Assembly (NCBI GenBank): GCA_029582265.1
Contig: CM055834.1
Location: forward strand, 4,187,261-4,251,260
Length of the DNA stretch: 64,000 bases
Direction: 5' to 3'
Source of the DNA: Zoroaster sp. YZ-2022
Taxonomy: Eukaryota; Echinodermata; Asteroidea; Forcipulatida; Zoroasteridae
Part shown: positions 34,660 to 44,836 of the stretch, in pieces
Numbering within the stretch: the first letter of the stretch is position 1
Layout: each line of letters starts with the position of its first letter
The notes under the pieces: generated by a model
What the model was told of the DNA's origin: nothing
Database searches by the model: none
The model's input: the letters and a program-made list of their open reading frames with translations, nothing else
Program-made: the position numbers and the translations under genes

Positions 34660-36770
34660 AACTATTAGTATTAACAAATGACTATTAACAAAGAATATCC
34701 TCTTAGTCTTACACCTATACAAACAAAAGTTAACAATAACAATAACATAGGCCTACAATACATTAACAGTTTACAGTTGAGTTAGGCCTACACAGTTACA
34801 CATAAAGTGTTTTCGACTATGGCCAAAAAATACTTATTAATCTGCTTTAGACATCCCAAAATTATCACAGTATTGATCTATAAGTATAAGCGGTTAAAAT
34901 AAATTGTGTCCCAAAATCACAGTATTCAATTTTGAAATATTGTAAAAATCAACCTTAACACAGCTACACTTACACAGTTTGAGTTTGGCAACTTTACCTG
35001 ATTCAGGCCGGGCAGTGTGCCCAGGCTATAGCGCCATCAGGCAGCGCAGGCAGCTCAGGTACAATGTATCGTCCATGTACGTAATTCGCCGCACTCGTGA
35101 AATGACGCACCTACTTTTGGCTTAGCATTTCTCGGAAAACTTACAAAATTATGGCGTATTACTGGTTGCATAAACTTATCTAAGTCGTGCTTGTTACAGA
35201 AATAAAAATTATAGTGAAATTGTATGATTTACTGGAAAGTTAGTGCTTGTGAAAGTGGAAAAAGTTGTTTAACCACCGATTTTACTAGATACAAATAGTA
35301 AGAGATTTACATGACCTCAATTTTTTTTTACGAACATCTGTGATTTTATTGTTCTATGCCGTTAACAAGCTGTTGTCTGTGGAAACCAAAATATATGAAT
35401 GCTTTGCATTTGCAATTAATTTTAAAGAAATACTGATCCTCAAAATGGACACATTCCTTATAGAAGAAGCAAACGAAGAGTTACTTAATTCGTTTGTGTT
35501 TATTTCGACGGTAGTGGAAAATTATTGAGAAAATGAAACATTAATATCATGGATATGAAAAGAAATCTTTTATTTGACAAAATGTTAACAGCATTTTTAC
35601 ACATTTCAAAGTTTTAAAGTACTTTTTGCAAAAATTTTAACCACCTTCCATTTGATTGGTCTTTCAAGAATATTGATTAAAAGTTTTGAGAGCTTCTCCA
35701 AATTATACCATTTTATTTTAAAAATCGAAAATAATATTTTTATTTTCAAGATTAAAAACAATTTTACAACCATCTGGAATAAGATGAAGCATGATTCAAC
35801 TGTTTTTCTTCTTGGGTACATTTTCTGTGCCCCCATAAACTTTAACAGTTTGGGGGTGAGTCATTATACCAACATCAATTTTTTGATGACTACAATTCTG
35901 TGCGTCTCAAAAAACGGCGCTCAAGACGTCCACGCATATGATCATGCATTGAAATTCAGCATTTTACAAGAGAATCCTTCACTGAAACTAACTGAAACAC
36001 CAAACTGCTAATTTCATTTGTAAGTTACTGTCCAGTTGATTATATAACCTTAGGTGCGTCATTTAGGGTAAATTGAGGAATACATGTACTTGGCAACAGC
36101 AGTTGAATTAACATGTAGCTCATGTCAAAGTAATAATTATTCAAAATATTTTACGAAAGGAACTTTGACAATAAAATCACTTAATTACATGACTACTAAA
36201 TATAAGAAACTTAATTAATCAATTTTGAAAATGGATACCTGCCCTAATTAAGTAACTAATTCATTTGTGATCTACATTGAGCGCAACTTTTAAAGTTCTA
36301 CAGAGAAAGTGTCTATTTGTTTTCACTTAAATACTCCAGTGATGGTACATCAGTTGGTTCATAACGTACGGTGTTCCATAGTCATAATAATTAATAAACA
36401 GTTAATGTTATTTACAATTTAAACGAATGAAACTTCTTAAGAACTTATTAATGTTACCATTTCAACTAGATTTCTCACATAATGTAAATTCATCTCCTTA
36501 ATCGAATGATAATTTAAAAAACAAAACTCACCATTTGTTAAGCGCACAAATTTGCAGAGTACAGAATATTTGTGCTTAGCAAAAACAGATTATATACCAA
36601 CCAAATGTTCATGTATAATGCTTCTAGCTGGTTCTCAGTATTGCTAATCAGTATTTTCAGCTAAGTGGCTCTATGACATTGGGCCATGGTAAACTATTTT
36701 GAATAATTACTTTGACACGAACCACATGAATGATCTTGAATAATATTTTAAATACCATAGGCCTACTGAG
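34660..36770. other. AT-rich sequence, no feature recognised
   Basis: ORFs in 35340-36011 are short, Lys/Asn/Phe/Ile-rich and composition-driven. No repeat or RNA recognised. Confidence 0.5.
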
Positions 36771-36927
36771 AGGCGCATTTCATCATTTTAACAAACCAGT
36801 GGAAAGATCCTCATTTGATTTCAAACCATTGTAAACTCTTGGAGCAGCCATTTAAAAAAAAAACACTGGTTATAATCTGGAAACAGATGAGAAGGTACTG
36901 GCCCTACCCTCTCCTTGCATTTTTATG

Positions 36928-37503
36928 GAGTGCCATGGTCGAGCGGTTTAGTGCATCGGATTTGTGTTCTGATGGCTGAGTTGTCAGAATGTAGGTTCGA
37001 ATCCCAACTGCAACCATGGTGCTTGTGTCCTTGAGCAAGACACTTTACTATAATTGCTTCTCTCCACCCAGGGGTAAATGGGTACCTGTGAGGGCAGAGT
37101 TGGTTGTTGTGTTTGATTAGTCCTATTTCATTTCATTTCATTTATCATTTCTGGTAATGAAACCAAGGGATGCCTCAGAAAAGCGCACTTAAGCACTGTA
37201 AGCTCGAAAGCCTGAGGAAACCTGTAAACAAGATCGCTTGCAATGTGAACCAGAAACACCGGGGTAAACCCCTTACACTTCCACGATAAGTGTTCTGGGT
37301 TCTTTTACGTGCATTACTTAATCTAGTACCTATATGTGCTGTAATGGCAGCAATTGAGCTGTATACTCCCCAGGGAGCTGAGATGGTTTCAGGAATGATT
37401 TATGAGCCTTAATGAGCAGGGGTAATAATATAATGCGCCTTGCAAGAGCACCAGTTTGATGGATACGTGCACTATATAAGTCCACATTATTATTATTATT
37501 ATT
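36928..37503 (+). repeat. tRNA-derived SINE with a ~200-bp internal insertion
   Basis: Same family as 29106-29475 (catggtcgagcggtttagtg, gtaggttcgaatccc, gagcaagacactttacta). The body is interrupted between gattagtcct and atatgtgctg by about 200 bases (37128-37328) that begin with tttcatttcatttcattt and include cttttacgtgcattac. It ends in (ATT)n. It sits in the intron of gene copy 2, at the place where copy 1 has the TTAA MITE. Confidence 0.85.
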
Positions 37504-37566
37504 TTTAATGACCTTTGAGTTCACATGGTTCACATTTTTTTGCTTTTGATGTATGTATATTTACAG

Positions 37567-37827
37567 GAGACTGAGTACAGTGATGAGGGAAGCTACTGAT
37601 ACTCAGGGGATCCCTGATGGTTGGGGCAAAGTAGAACAGCTGGCAGAGGTTCTCATTCAACTTAAAGAGTTTGTCAGCCAGCAATCTCCAGGTGGCAACG
37701 AAACCCTGCTGGACTTCCACAAACACCCTCGGGTCTACAAGCCCCAACATAGAGTGACAAAATGTGGGTGCTTTAGCCGCAAACATAAAACTGGCCATAT
37801 GTTAGTAGGTGTCAAGGCAACGAAGAG
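37567..37827 (+). pseudogene. Central exon of uncharacterised gene, copy 2
   Basis: A 3' splice site (atatttacag) precedes 37567, and a 5' splice site (AAGAG then GTACAA) follows 37827. The sequence encodes TDTQGIPDGWGKVEQLAEVL, then QLKEFVSQQ and YKPQHRVTKCGCFSRKHKTG, and ends VGVKATKR. It is homologous to 28319-28581 across its length, with the same intron phases. The upstream acidic exon of this copy was not found. Confidence 0.6.
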
Positions 37828-38089
37828 GTACAATTACACATTATTTCTCAACTTCGTTGAAAGTTGTAATTATACGTGGTGCAGACAGTACGTCCCTCCC
37901 CCATTTCAAAATTTGATTTTGGTGTGCTTTTTTAACAAATTATAATAATTTCCACCAAATAATGCAAATCACAGGAAGTTAATCCACCTCAAGTAGACAG
38001 AGTAATACTTCCAATTCCCAACTAACTGAATTAATCTCAAAGCTCATTTTTACTTTTGAGTTTTTGTTCAAGTGTTTTCTTATCTGCAG

Positions 38090-38327
38090 GGGTCCCATCG
38101 CTTCATCCATCAAAAAGCTACCTTGTACAGGCAATGTGCATATGAGTTTGTGCAACACAACCACAGCACCAAAAACATCTGCTCACGAAGGCTACTCCTC
38201 CAGATGGAAACTCATCATAGCTTCATACGTTCAACTTAAGAGGGCACGACATAACAGCCACGACTTGTTGAACAACACCAGAATTGTCCTTTTCCCCATC
38301 AATGAGACAGCATTAATAAAGTGGTAA
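38090..38327 (+). pseudogene. Last exon of uncharacterised gene, copy 2
   Basis: A strong acceptor (tttcttatctgcag) ends at 38089. Joined to the phase-2 donor at 37828 it reads in frame through GPIASSIKKL to KTSAHEGYSSRWKLIIASY, LLNNTRIVLFPINETALIKW and a stop at 38327. Comparison with copy 1 shows that the first third (SKSYLVQAMC in another frame) has shifted relative to copy 1 (SKRSMVQAIC), so one of the two copies carries compensating indels. The shared C-terminal INET/IKW ending suggests a conserved protein end. Confidence 0.55.
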
Positions 38328-38394
38328 ATATTCCAAGTTAAAATCTTGTACTCATATAACTGCACTTTACCAGTTTTGAAAGCAAGATTTGTAG

Positions 38395-38690
38395 GTTTTT
38401 TTGCATGGTGAAAAAGGATAAGTAAAGACTGTTTGCGGTGACAACCATGTAGAACTTATCTTACTACTCAAAACAGTATTTACTTCGCTTTAAAGTATGA
38501 TTTGACAAAAGTAAAAACATTAATTGCGGTGACACCATGTGAAATGCTCAATTGAGTTCTCCTGAGGACGATCAGAGCATACTGATCGAAACGTCGAGTT
38601 GTACCTCCAGTTCTTTTCAGAACTAATTACTACTCAATTGAGCATTTCACATGGTGTCACCGCAATTAGTCTTACTTATCCTCACCATGC
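38395..38690 (+). repeat. Stem-loop repeat family, copy 3, with perfect 36-bp inverted arms
   Basis: 38521-38556 and 38633-38668 are inverted copies (taattgcggtgacaccatgt.. and its complement). Between them lies CTGAGGA (38562-38568), a GATCAG/CTGATC hairpin and GAAACGTCGAGTT (38588-38600). An extra partial arm occurs at 38395-38460. No ORF is present. Confidence 0.75.
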
Positions 38691-38699
38691 AAAGCTACA

Positions 38700-39595
38700 A
38701 GTTTTACCTAAAAGTAAAAACTCCTGAAAGTGGGCCTGAGTTTCCAAGCTAGAGGACAGTTGTCTCCTTAACCTCCTGGATGTTTCATTTTGGAGGATTT
38801 ACAGACTCTCCACATCCCCACAAACAAGAAACTAGAGGTTTGGACACTAAAGGCTCATTCAAGAACATTTTGAGGTAAAGGGAGATTTGCAAACAAATCC
38901 TGAAATCCTGAGAAATCACAGACCATTGTTATTGCTCATCTGTACCATCTGGTACTGGGCTGGTTATCTCTTGAAAACTAAACATTCCATGCTCATGCCA
39001 AATTAACCTTGATTAACTTTGATTAGATTTGACTCTGAGATAACTATTTTTGGGAAGACCACCAAATATGAGCTTCCAAATGAAACATTAGATAAAAAAC
39101 AATTAATCAACACATGACAGAATTCACCTCTGTGCTCAGGCAGATTAGTCTGTACAGATTTGATTTCTGTCTAGTTGTTGGTTTTAACAGACAGAATGTT
39201 TTTTAATAACATTAATTTGATTAAAATGCAGCTAGCTAGCTTTGTGTTTGATGATGCATGCTACATGCATCCTGCACACCATGAAAGAGTCTCTGAGTCA
39301 TACCCATGAAGCTCATTCAATGATTATAACTCCTCCCACTCACCCTTTGTGGTGAAAGGTTAATAATGCATAACAAAGCAGCTGTGCAGCCGGCCGTGCA
39401 CGGCACCGTACACACAGTGTTTTCACAAAATGTGGACGTTTTTCTAATATTTCCTAAGAGAAATTTAAGCATTTGAGGCTTTTAAAAGATCATTATGAAA
39501 TTTTTTTCAAAGGATTTCATATATAGACTATATATTTGATTAGCTGAGCAAAACAAAATTGACTTAAAAGCCTTCAGACAGTGTAGAAAGGTCCT
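38700..39595. other. No feature recognised
   Basis: The first 300 bases resemble the 3' flank of gene copy 1 (ccatctggtactggg). The remainder is AT-rich without gene signals. Confidence 0.45.
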
Positions 39596-39656
39596 ACACT
39601 TTTGCATGAATCGCCGCAGTGATTGGGGTACCCTCAAAAACTGAATTAGATATAGT
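39596..39656 (+). promoter_or_regulatory. Type 3 RNA polymerase III promoter elements for U6
   Basis: A TATA-like agatata lies at 39648-39654, 26-32 bases before the U6 start. The region 39620-39643 is where a proximal sequence element is expected. An octamer-like ttttgcat is at 39599-39606. Positions match the known upstream, intragenic-element-free layout of U6 genes. The proximal-element assignment is by position only. Confidence 0.55.
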
Positions 39657-39679
39657 AGAGAGGTGTGACTTAGTTAGTC

Positions 39680-39694
39680 GTGCTAGCTTCGGCT

Positions 39695-39736
<42 letters not shown>

Positions 39737-39786
39737 GGCCCCTGCGCAAGGATGACACGCAAAATCGTGAAGCGTTCCATATTTTT
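39680..39786 (+). ncRNA. RNU6: U6 spliceosomal snRNA
   Basis: Full-length U6. The 5' stem-loop is gtgctagcttcggctgcac, followed by the invariant ACAGAGA box (within gatacagagaagattagc) and the AGC triad in catggcccctgcgcaagg, then the 3' domain gatgacacgc..gtgaagcgttcc and a terminal T run that stops RNA polymerase III. U6 is the catalytic core RNA of the spliceosome, pairing with U4, U2 and the 5' splice site. Compared with the human sequence as I know it, the differences are confined to the 5' stem and one base in the 3' domain that is also seen in Drosophila. The conserved core and well-placed promoter favour a functional gene over a pseudogene. Confidence 0.95.
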
Positions 39787-39789
39787 TCG

Positions 39790-40720
39790 CAGTTTTTGAC
39801 GCCCCAAATCCTCTGGGACACTCGCCGCATTGCTAGGACACGGTTTCATCATGTTTTAACTCAGAAAACTTATCTTCTTTCAGACAGAAACTTTTTATTT
39901 TTTCCCCCAAACCATGCAAGGCTCTTTAAAGTTTCTGATGCCGTCTCTGGGGGCATTGCCACGGTGCGGAGAAGGGTCAGGGTCGACGAGAGCGCCCTCT
40001 CTTGAACCTTATTTTGTGTTAGGTGCATGGTCGTAAGTGTTGAAGTAACATGTTGACTGATTTTGAAAGATATCACCTAATGCAAACTTATGTTGTTGTG
40101 CAAAAGCAGTAAGGATGGGAGTTCATGGCCCGCTTAAAGACCCTGGAAGCTCTGGGGGTGTGGTGCTTTATGACGAAATATATTTAGTACCATACTAACC
40201 ATATTTGGTGGTGTTGGGGTGAAATGTTTGGAATTGTAATTTTTTTGGTTATTTTATTTTTTTTATTTATTTTTTTTTTAATTTAAATAAACCTTGCCCC
40301 AGAGAATAAAATGAAAATGAGGGATGCCCATGCTAAAGTATTGTATTGTAAGCTGGGGCCAATTTCCTAGAGCTTAGCACAAATTTGATTAGCAGATTTT
40401 CTTTTCTTTTACCAGGCAAACTTTCACACAAAATCTATGCATTTTTGCTGGTCGTCTGTTTTATAATACTGTAAGCTGACATCTGGTAGATTTTACACTT
40501 AGGGCCACTGACCACATGTAGGGTCAGTGGGGTCAGTGGGGTCATAAATAATTTCCCTGTCTCCAAGACTGACTTCCCCTAGACCAATTTTTATTACCGC
40601 TTCGACCTCCCCTAAATTATAATCTAAACACAATACCCCTACTATGATTATATAGATATTCTTTAGATTAGAAATCACACTCAGACTCTCTCTCTCTCTC
40701 TCTCTCTCTCCTGTACTGCT
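39790..40720. other. Intergenic, low complexity
   Basis: Includes a T-rich block (40240-40285), short ggtcagtgg repeats near 40522-40545 and a (CT)n run at 40686-40711. No gene recognised. Confidence 0.5.
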
Positions 40721-40729
40721 AGTCCAATA

Positions 40730-40905
40730 ACTTTGTGACCCTACAGTCAGTTTTGAGTATAAGAATAGATTTTGTACTTCTTGTTATAGCCACGGAGAAA
40801 TAAATAAAATATTCATACAGCCCAAGAAGCCTCTCTTATAAGTGTACTTTCTTCATCTGGTAGCACCCCTCTATTAAAGTGTTACATTTGGTAGCAGTGG
40901 TTTTT
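40730..40905 (+). mobile_element. Possible LTR end, leader and tRNA-iMet-type primer site
   Basis: gagaaataaataaaatatt (polyadenylation-like) is followed by ..aaagtgttaca and then tttggtagcagtggttttt. TGGTAGCAG followed by GG resembles the start of a primer site complementary to initiator tRNA-Met. The downstream sequence (to 41167) shows no recognisable gag. The left end and partner LTR were not found, so this is weak. Confidence 0.3.
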
Positions 40906-41384
40906 GACCTGCCACAAGCCATCGGACTGCCCTCCTTTCTGCTACTTGCTTGCTTCTCCTCTACTGATTCTTTGCTTAATGCACACGTTTGGCAGCCGAC
41001 ATTGTCTGTGTCATCTTCCAGTTTCTGTGAGTTTTCTTCACTTCACAATATTACGTTCCAGTTTTCTGCACTTTCTACTATTCTTCGAGCTTGTTTCCCC
41101 TGATGGACTTCCAGGTTGGCACTACATTAAGCAAGAACAATTGTTGAGCAAAATTCTGTGGAATTAGTCATGTTATGCCTTTTGTGTAGACTCTATCACT
41201 CTCTCATATAAATGTATATTAATTATACTTATAATAATTTTCTATTATTCAATATTTACTTTGATGTATTTGTAATGTGTCCATAGTTAGTTATAATATT
41301 TAAATAAACAATTAATGTTATTATTTATACCAATTAGATTAAACAATTTTTTTTATAAAGTGTTAAGGTGAACAATAGCCACAA

Positions 41385-41685
41385 TTGATTATAATAATGA
41401 TGATGGTGATGATGGTGATGATGGTGATGATGGTGATGGTGATGGTGATGGTGATGGTGATGGTGATGGTGATGGTGATGATGGTGATGATGGTGATGAT
41501 GGTGGTGATGGTGATGATGATGGTGGTGATGGTGGTGATGGTGGTGATGGTGGTGATGGTGATGATGGTGATGATGGTGATGATGATGGTGATGATGGTG
41601 ATGATGGTGATGATGGTGATGATGGTGATGGTGGTGATGGTGGTGGTGGTGGTGGTGGTGGGGGTGGTGGGGGTGGTGGTGATGA
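41385..41685. repeat. (GATGGT)n / (GAT)n microsatellite
   Basis: About 300 bases of gatggt, gatgat and ggt units. It directly precedes the truncated LINE reverse transcriptase. Reading frames through it are poly-Met/Val or poly-Thr/Ile artefacts. Confidence 0.95.
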
Positions 41686-43998
41686 AAACTAATCTGGCCA
41701 TGGCATGGATAGATTACAAGAAGGCATACAACATGGTAGATTATGGAATGTTTGGATATGATAGGGGCAGCTGATGCGGTGAAATGTCTTCTGGGTTAGA
41801 GCATGAAGACATGGAGAACAAATCTGATAGCCAGTGATGAATGTCTTGGTAAGGTAAACATCAGACGAGGTATTTTCCAGGGCGATTCTCTGTCTCCGCT
41901 GTTGTTAGTTTTGGCGCTGTTCCCTTTGACGATGATTTTGCGGAAGGTTAGTGCGGGATATGAGATGACGAAGGATGGATGCAGGATTAATCATCTGCTC
42001 TTCATGGACGACCTGAAGTTGTTTGCGAAGAACGAGAAAGAGATTGATTCCTTGGTGCAGACTGTACGGATCTTCAGCGATGACATCGGCATGAAGTTTG
42101 GTCTGGTGAAATGTGCTGCGATGACCATGAAGAGGGGTAAAAGGGTACATTCGGATGGAATTGCTTTACCAGATGGCACACAATTAATAATAATAATAAT
42201 AATGTATAGATTTATATAGCGCACGTATCCACCAACTAAGTGGCGCTCAAGGCGCATTATATTATTATCCCTGCTCATAAGGCTCATAAGGCTCATAAAT
42301 CATTCCTGAAACCATCTCAGCTCCCTGGGGAGTATACAGCTCAATTGCTGCCATTTCTAGCGCATATAGAGCAAACCATCTCTGCCTTCACAGGTACCCA
42401 TTTAACCCCTGGGTGGAGAGAAGCAATTATGGTTAAGTGTCTTGCTCAAGGACACAGGTGTCACGGCCGGGGCTCGAACCCACACTCTGCTGCTGGCAAC
42501 ACCAGAACTTGAGTTCAGTGCGCTAGACCGCACGACAATCCACTTTACGTGCATTATACAACACGGGACCTACGGCTTTACGTCCCATCCGAAGGACGAA
42601 GCAATTATGGTTAAGTACCTTGCTCAAGGACACAAGTGTCACGACCGGGGCTCGAACCCACACCCTGCTGCTGGCAACACCAGAACTTGGGTGAAGAAGA
42701 AAGTTATAAGAAGAAAGTTATAAGTATCTTGGAGTGCTTGAAGCAGATCATGTACTGCACGAGGAATCAAAAGAGAGGCTTAAGAAAGAGTATAGAAGTG
42801 TTTGAAGTCCAAGCTAAATGGAGGGAATATGATTAAAGGCGATCAACACTTGGGTTGTGTCACTAATGAGATACAGTGCGGGAATTGTCGAGTGGACTAA
42901 GGCAGATCTAGATGTTGCTGACAGGAAAACGAGGAAAGTGATGACGATGTATGGTATGTTACATCCACGGTCGAATGTCAGCAGACTATATCTACCGAGG
43001 TCAGAGGGCGGAAGAGGGTTACTTAGTGTATCAGACAGCGTTAACATCGAGAGAAGGAGCTTGCAGTGTCATGTAAGAAGTACTCAGGAAAAGTTGTTGA
43101 AGGTTGCGCAGAAATACATGAAGGCAGACGAATTAGGTCCAAAGCAGTATAAGAATCAAAGAAGAGAAGAAAGAACACGAGATTGGCAGGAAAAACCACT
43201 TCACGGCCGATTCCTGAGATGTACCGAAGAAGTGGCAAGTAGCAAGACTTGGGAATGGTTGAGGAGAGGAGAACTAAAGAAAGAAACCGAGGGTCTTATT
43301 ACTGCAGTGCAAGACCAGTCTCTGCCGACGAATGTGATGAAGGCAAGGATCGACAAGACAGATGTCTCTTGTATGTGCAGAATGTGCATGCTCAGACAGA
43401 GTACAAAGGCAGACACGACAAGTTGGCCAAGGTGATTCATTGGGATTTGTGTAAGAAGTACGGTGTCAAGGTGCAATCGAAGTGGTACGACCATGTGCCG
43501 GAAAAGGTAAAAGAAACGGACCATGTCAAGATTCTCTGGGACTTCAACATCCAGACAGATCATGTTATAGAACATAGATGGCCGGATGTTGTTGTCTTGG
43601 ATAAGCATGAGAAGATGTGTCATCTTATCGATGTAGCTGTGCCGGGAGATAGTAGAGTAGCTTCGAAGGAGAAGGAGAAGGTACAGAAATATCAGGATTT
43701 AGCGAGAGAACTCCGCAAGCTGTGGCAAGTCAAGGTCAAGGTTATTCCTGTGGTAGTGGGAGCACTGGGTACAATCCCGAAGACGTTGAAGAAACATCTC
43801 AAGGAGATAGGAACATCTGTTAGAGTAGATTTACTACAGAAGGCGGCACTCTTAGGGACAGCAAGGATTCTGCGAAAGACACTCGAGATCTAAGGCTACG
43901 GGACGTAGCTTGACTCGAGGTGTAACCGGCAGAAAGGAAAACAAGATCTTTCTTTTCATGCTGTGCTAACGCGAAATAATAATAATAATGATAATAAT
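41681..43998 (+). pseudogene. LINE with restriction-like endonuclease (R2/R4/HERO-type), 5'-truncated
   Basis: Reverse transcriptase motif A is MAWIDYKKAYNMVDY. Motif B is RRGIFQGDSLSPLL, and the catalytic block is HLLFMDDLKLFAKN. After a SINE insertion (42183-42690) the thumb resumes (SLMRYSAGIVEWTKADLD). A cysteine knuckle is truncated by a deletion near 43385 (CMCRMC). The C-terminus has HRWPDVVVLDKHEKMCHLID, the PD..D pattern of a restriction-like endonuclease, then KYQDLARELRKLW. Protein coding ends at 43893 and a short (AAT)n-like tail ends at 43998. Such LINEs insert site-specifically or at repeats. Frame changes and the missing N-terminus make it inactive. Confidence 0.85.
42183..42690 (-). 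repeat. Two adjacent tRNA-derived SINE copies, minus orientation, inside the LINE
   Basis: 42183-42535 carries the body seen at 29106 (ccatctcagctccctgggga) with head ..ggggctcgaacccacac and an (AAT)n tail. 42536-42690 is a second partial copy with the other body type (gggacctacggctttacgtc) and a nearly identical head. The pair interrupts the LINE reverse transcriptase. Confidence 0.85.
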
Positions 43999-44210
43999 TG
44001 TAGTGTCCGATACTATTTGCATCACCATTTAGATACGGTGTGTAGGGCAATACTATTTGTAGCACCATTGAGCACAAGGGCATTGTGGGAAAAAGCAGAT
44101 GGAAAGTATTACTTGGAATAAAGTACAGTTACTCAGTTCGTTCAGTACATACAGCTCTCCAGTTTGCGTTTATTGATTTACATCCTTTACGATTGATACA
44201 AGGATAATAC
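43999..44210 (+). repeat. 5' LTR of the split Mag-type element
   Basis: Begins TGTAGTGTCC and contains an aataaa at 44117-44122. It ends ..ggataatac, where the large gypsy composite was inserted; the final A of a TG..CA LTR is found at 54774, after the 4-bp duplication ATAC. Confidence 0.75.
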
Positions 44211-44240
44211 TGTGGCGTTTTATTCGACGCCGGGGGAAAC
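44211..44240 (-). repeat. Terminal 30 bp of a third LTR
   Basis: tgtggcgttttattcgacgc continuing to gggggaaac matches the first 30 bases of the LTR at 44837 with one change, then jumps to leader sequence (agttccacatgg). It marks the outer end of the composite. Confidence 0.85.
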
Positions 44241-44834
44241 AGTTCCACATGGAAAGAACCCTGTTCATCCTCACTCTTAGAGGCGACACTATTTGGTTCC
44301 CTCTTTCCACTCATACCGAGGTCTCTTATTCGCTAGGAAACTCAGAGCGTGCAAGACTCTGTAAACTTGGCCACTGGCCACTTGGCGATAGTGGTGTTTC
44401 TACAAAGTGCGTTCTATCTACCACTCTGCGAATTCCCAAAAGAATCGAAATTTGCTCCCTTGTGGCAAAACACAAGGAGTGCAACTCTGATCGATTCTTC
44501 AACAGAATCCACACACCAATTAAAGCTACAGCCAACAATAAAACAAGGAATGCAATAATTACCCAGGTCAGCATACCACAGCGTGACCTTATTAAATTAC
44601 ACGTATAAGTGAACCTCAATGAGGTGCACCAGCAACCCTCAAGATGAACAAGAATTAAAACAAATTCTTTATCGCTGGAGCCAACCTCAGAGCAATGCAC
44701 TAAGCACAAAACCAATCAACCTCCCTGAGGTTTACCACAGAATCTTAACCTTAAAATACTGCTTTAATTACAAGGTAAAATTGCTCTAAACGATCAAAGG
44801 AAATTCAAACCTAAGCATCCCACTTCTGACACCA
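44241..44834 (-). repeat. Second copy of leader, small ORF and primer site
   Basis: Nearly identical to 53090-53677. It contains a tRNA-Leu-type primer site (44817-44834), the membrane-type ORF (44326-44574) and the gag start codon at 44314, after which it is cut at codon 25 and fused to the LTR tip. Confidence 0.9.
44326..44574 (-). CDS. Small membrane-type ORF in leader, left copy
   Basis: 82 residues starting MLTWVIIAFLVLLLAVALIG. It shares all but a handful of residues with the ORF at 53169-53417 and remains open. An upstream in-frame Met allows a 129-residue form (44326-44715). It ends 11 nt before the gag ATG at 44314. This is a duplicate inside the deleted tandem unit; see the right copy. 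Confidence 0.4.
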   Translation of the reverse strand: MLTWVIIAFLVLLLAVALIGVWILLKNRSELHSLCFATREQISILLGIRRVVDRTHFVETPLSPSGQWPSLQSLARSEFPSE

Positions 44835-44836
44835 TT

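Noticed and set aside
35340..36011. Lys/Phe/Ile-rich ORFs
   Set aside because: Short, low complexity, AT-driven, no recognisable motif or splice context.
41363..41774. Poly-Met/Val and poly-Thr/Ile ORFs
   Set aside because: Microsatellite translations; only the last codons after 41681 belong to the LINE.
41905..42296. Minus-strand ORFs opposite the LINE
   Set aside because: Shadow frames of the reverse transcriptase and SINE.
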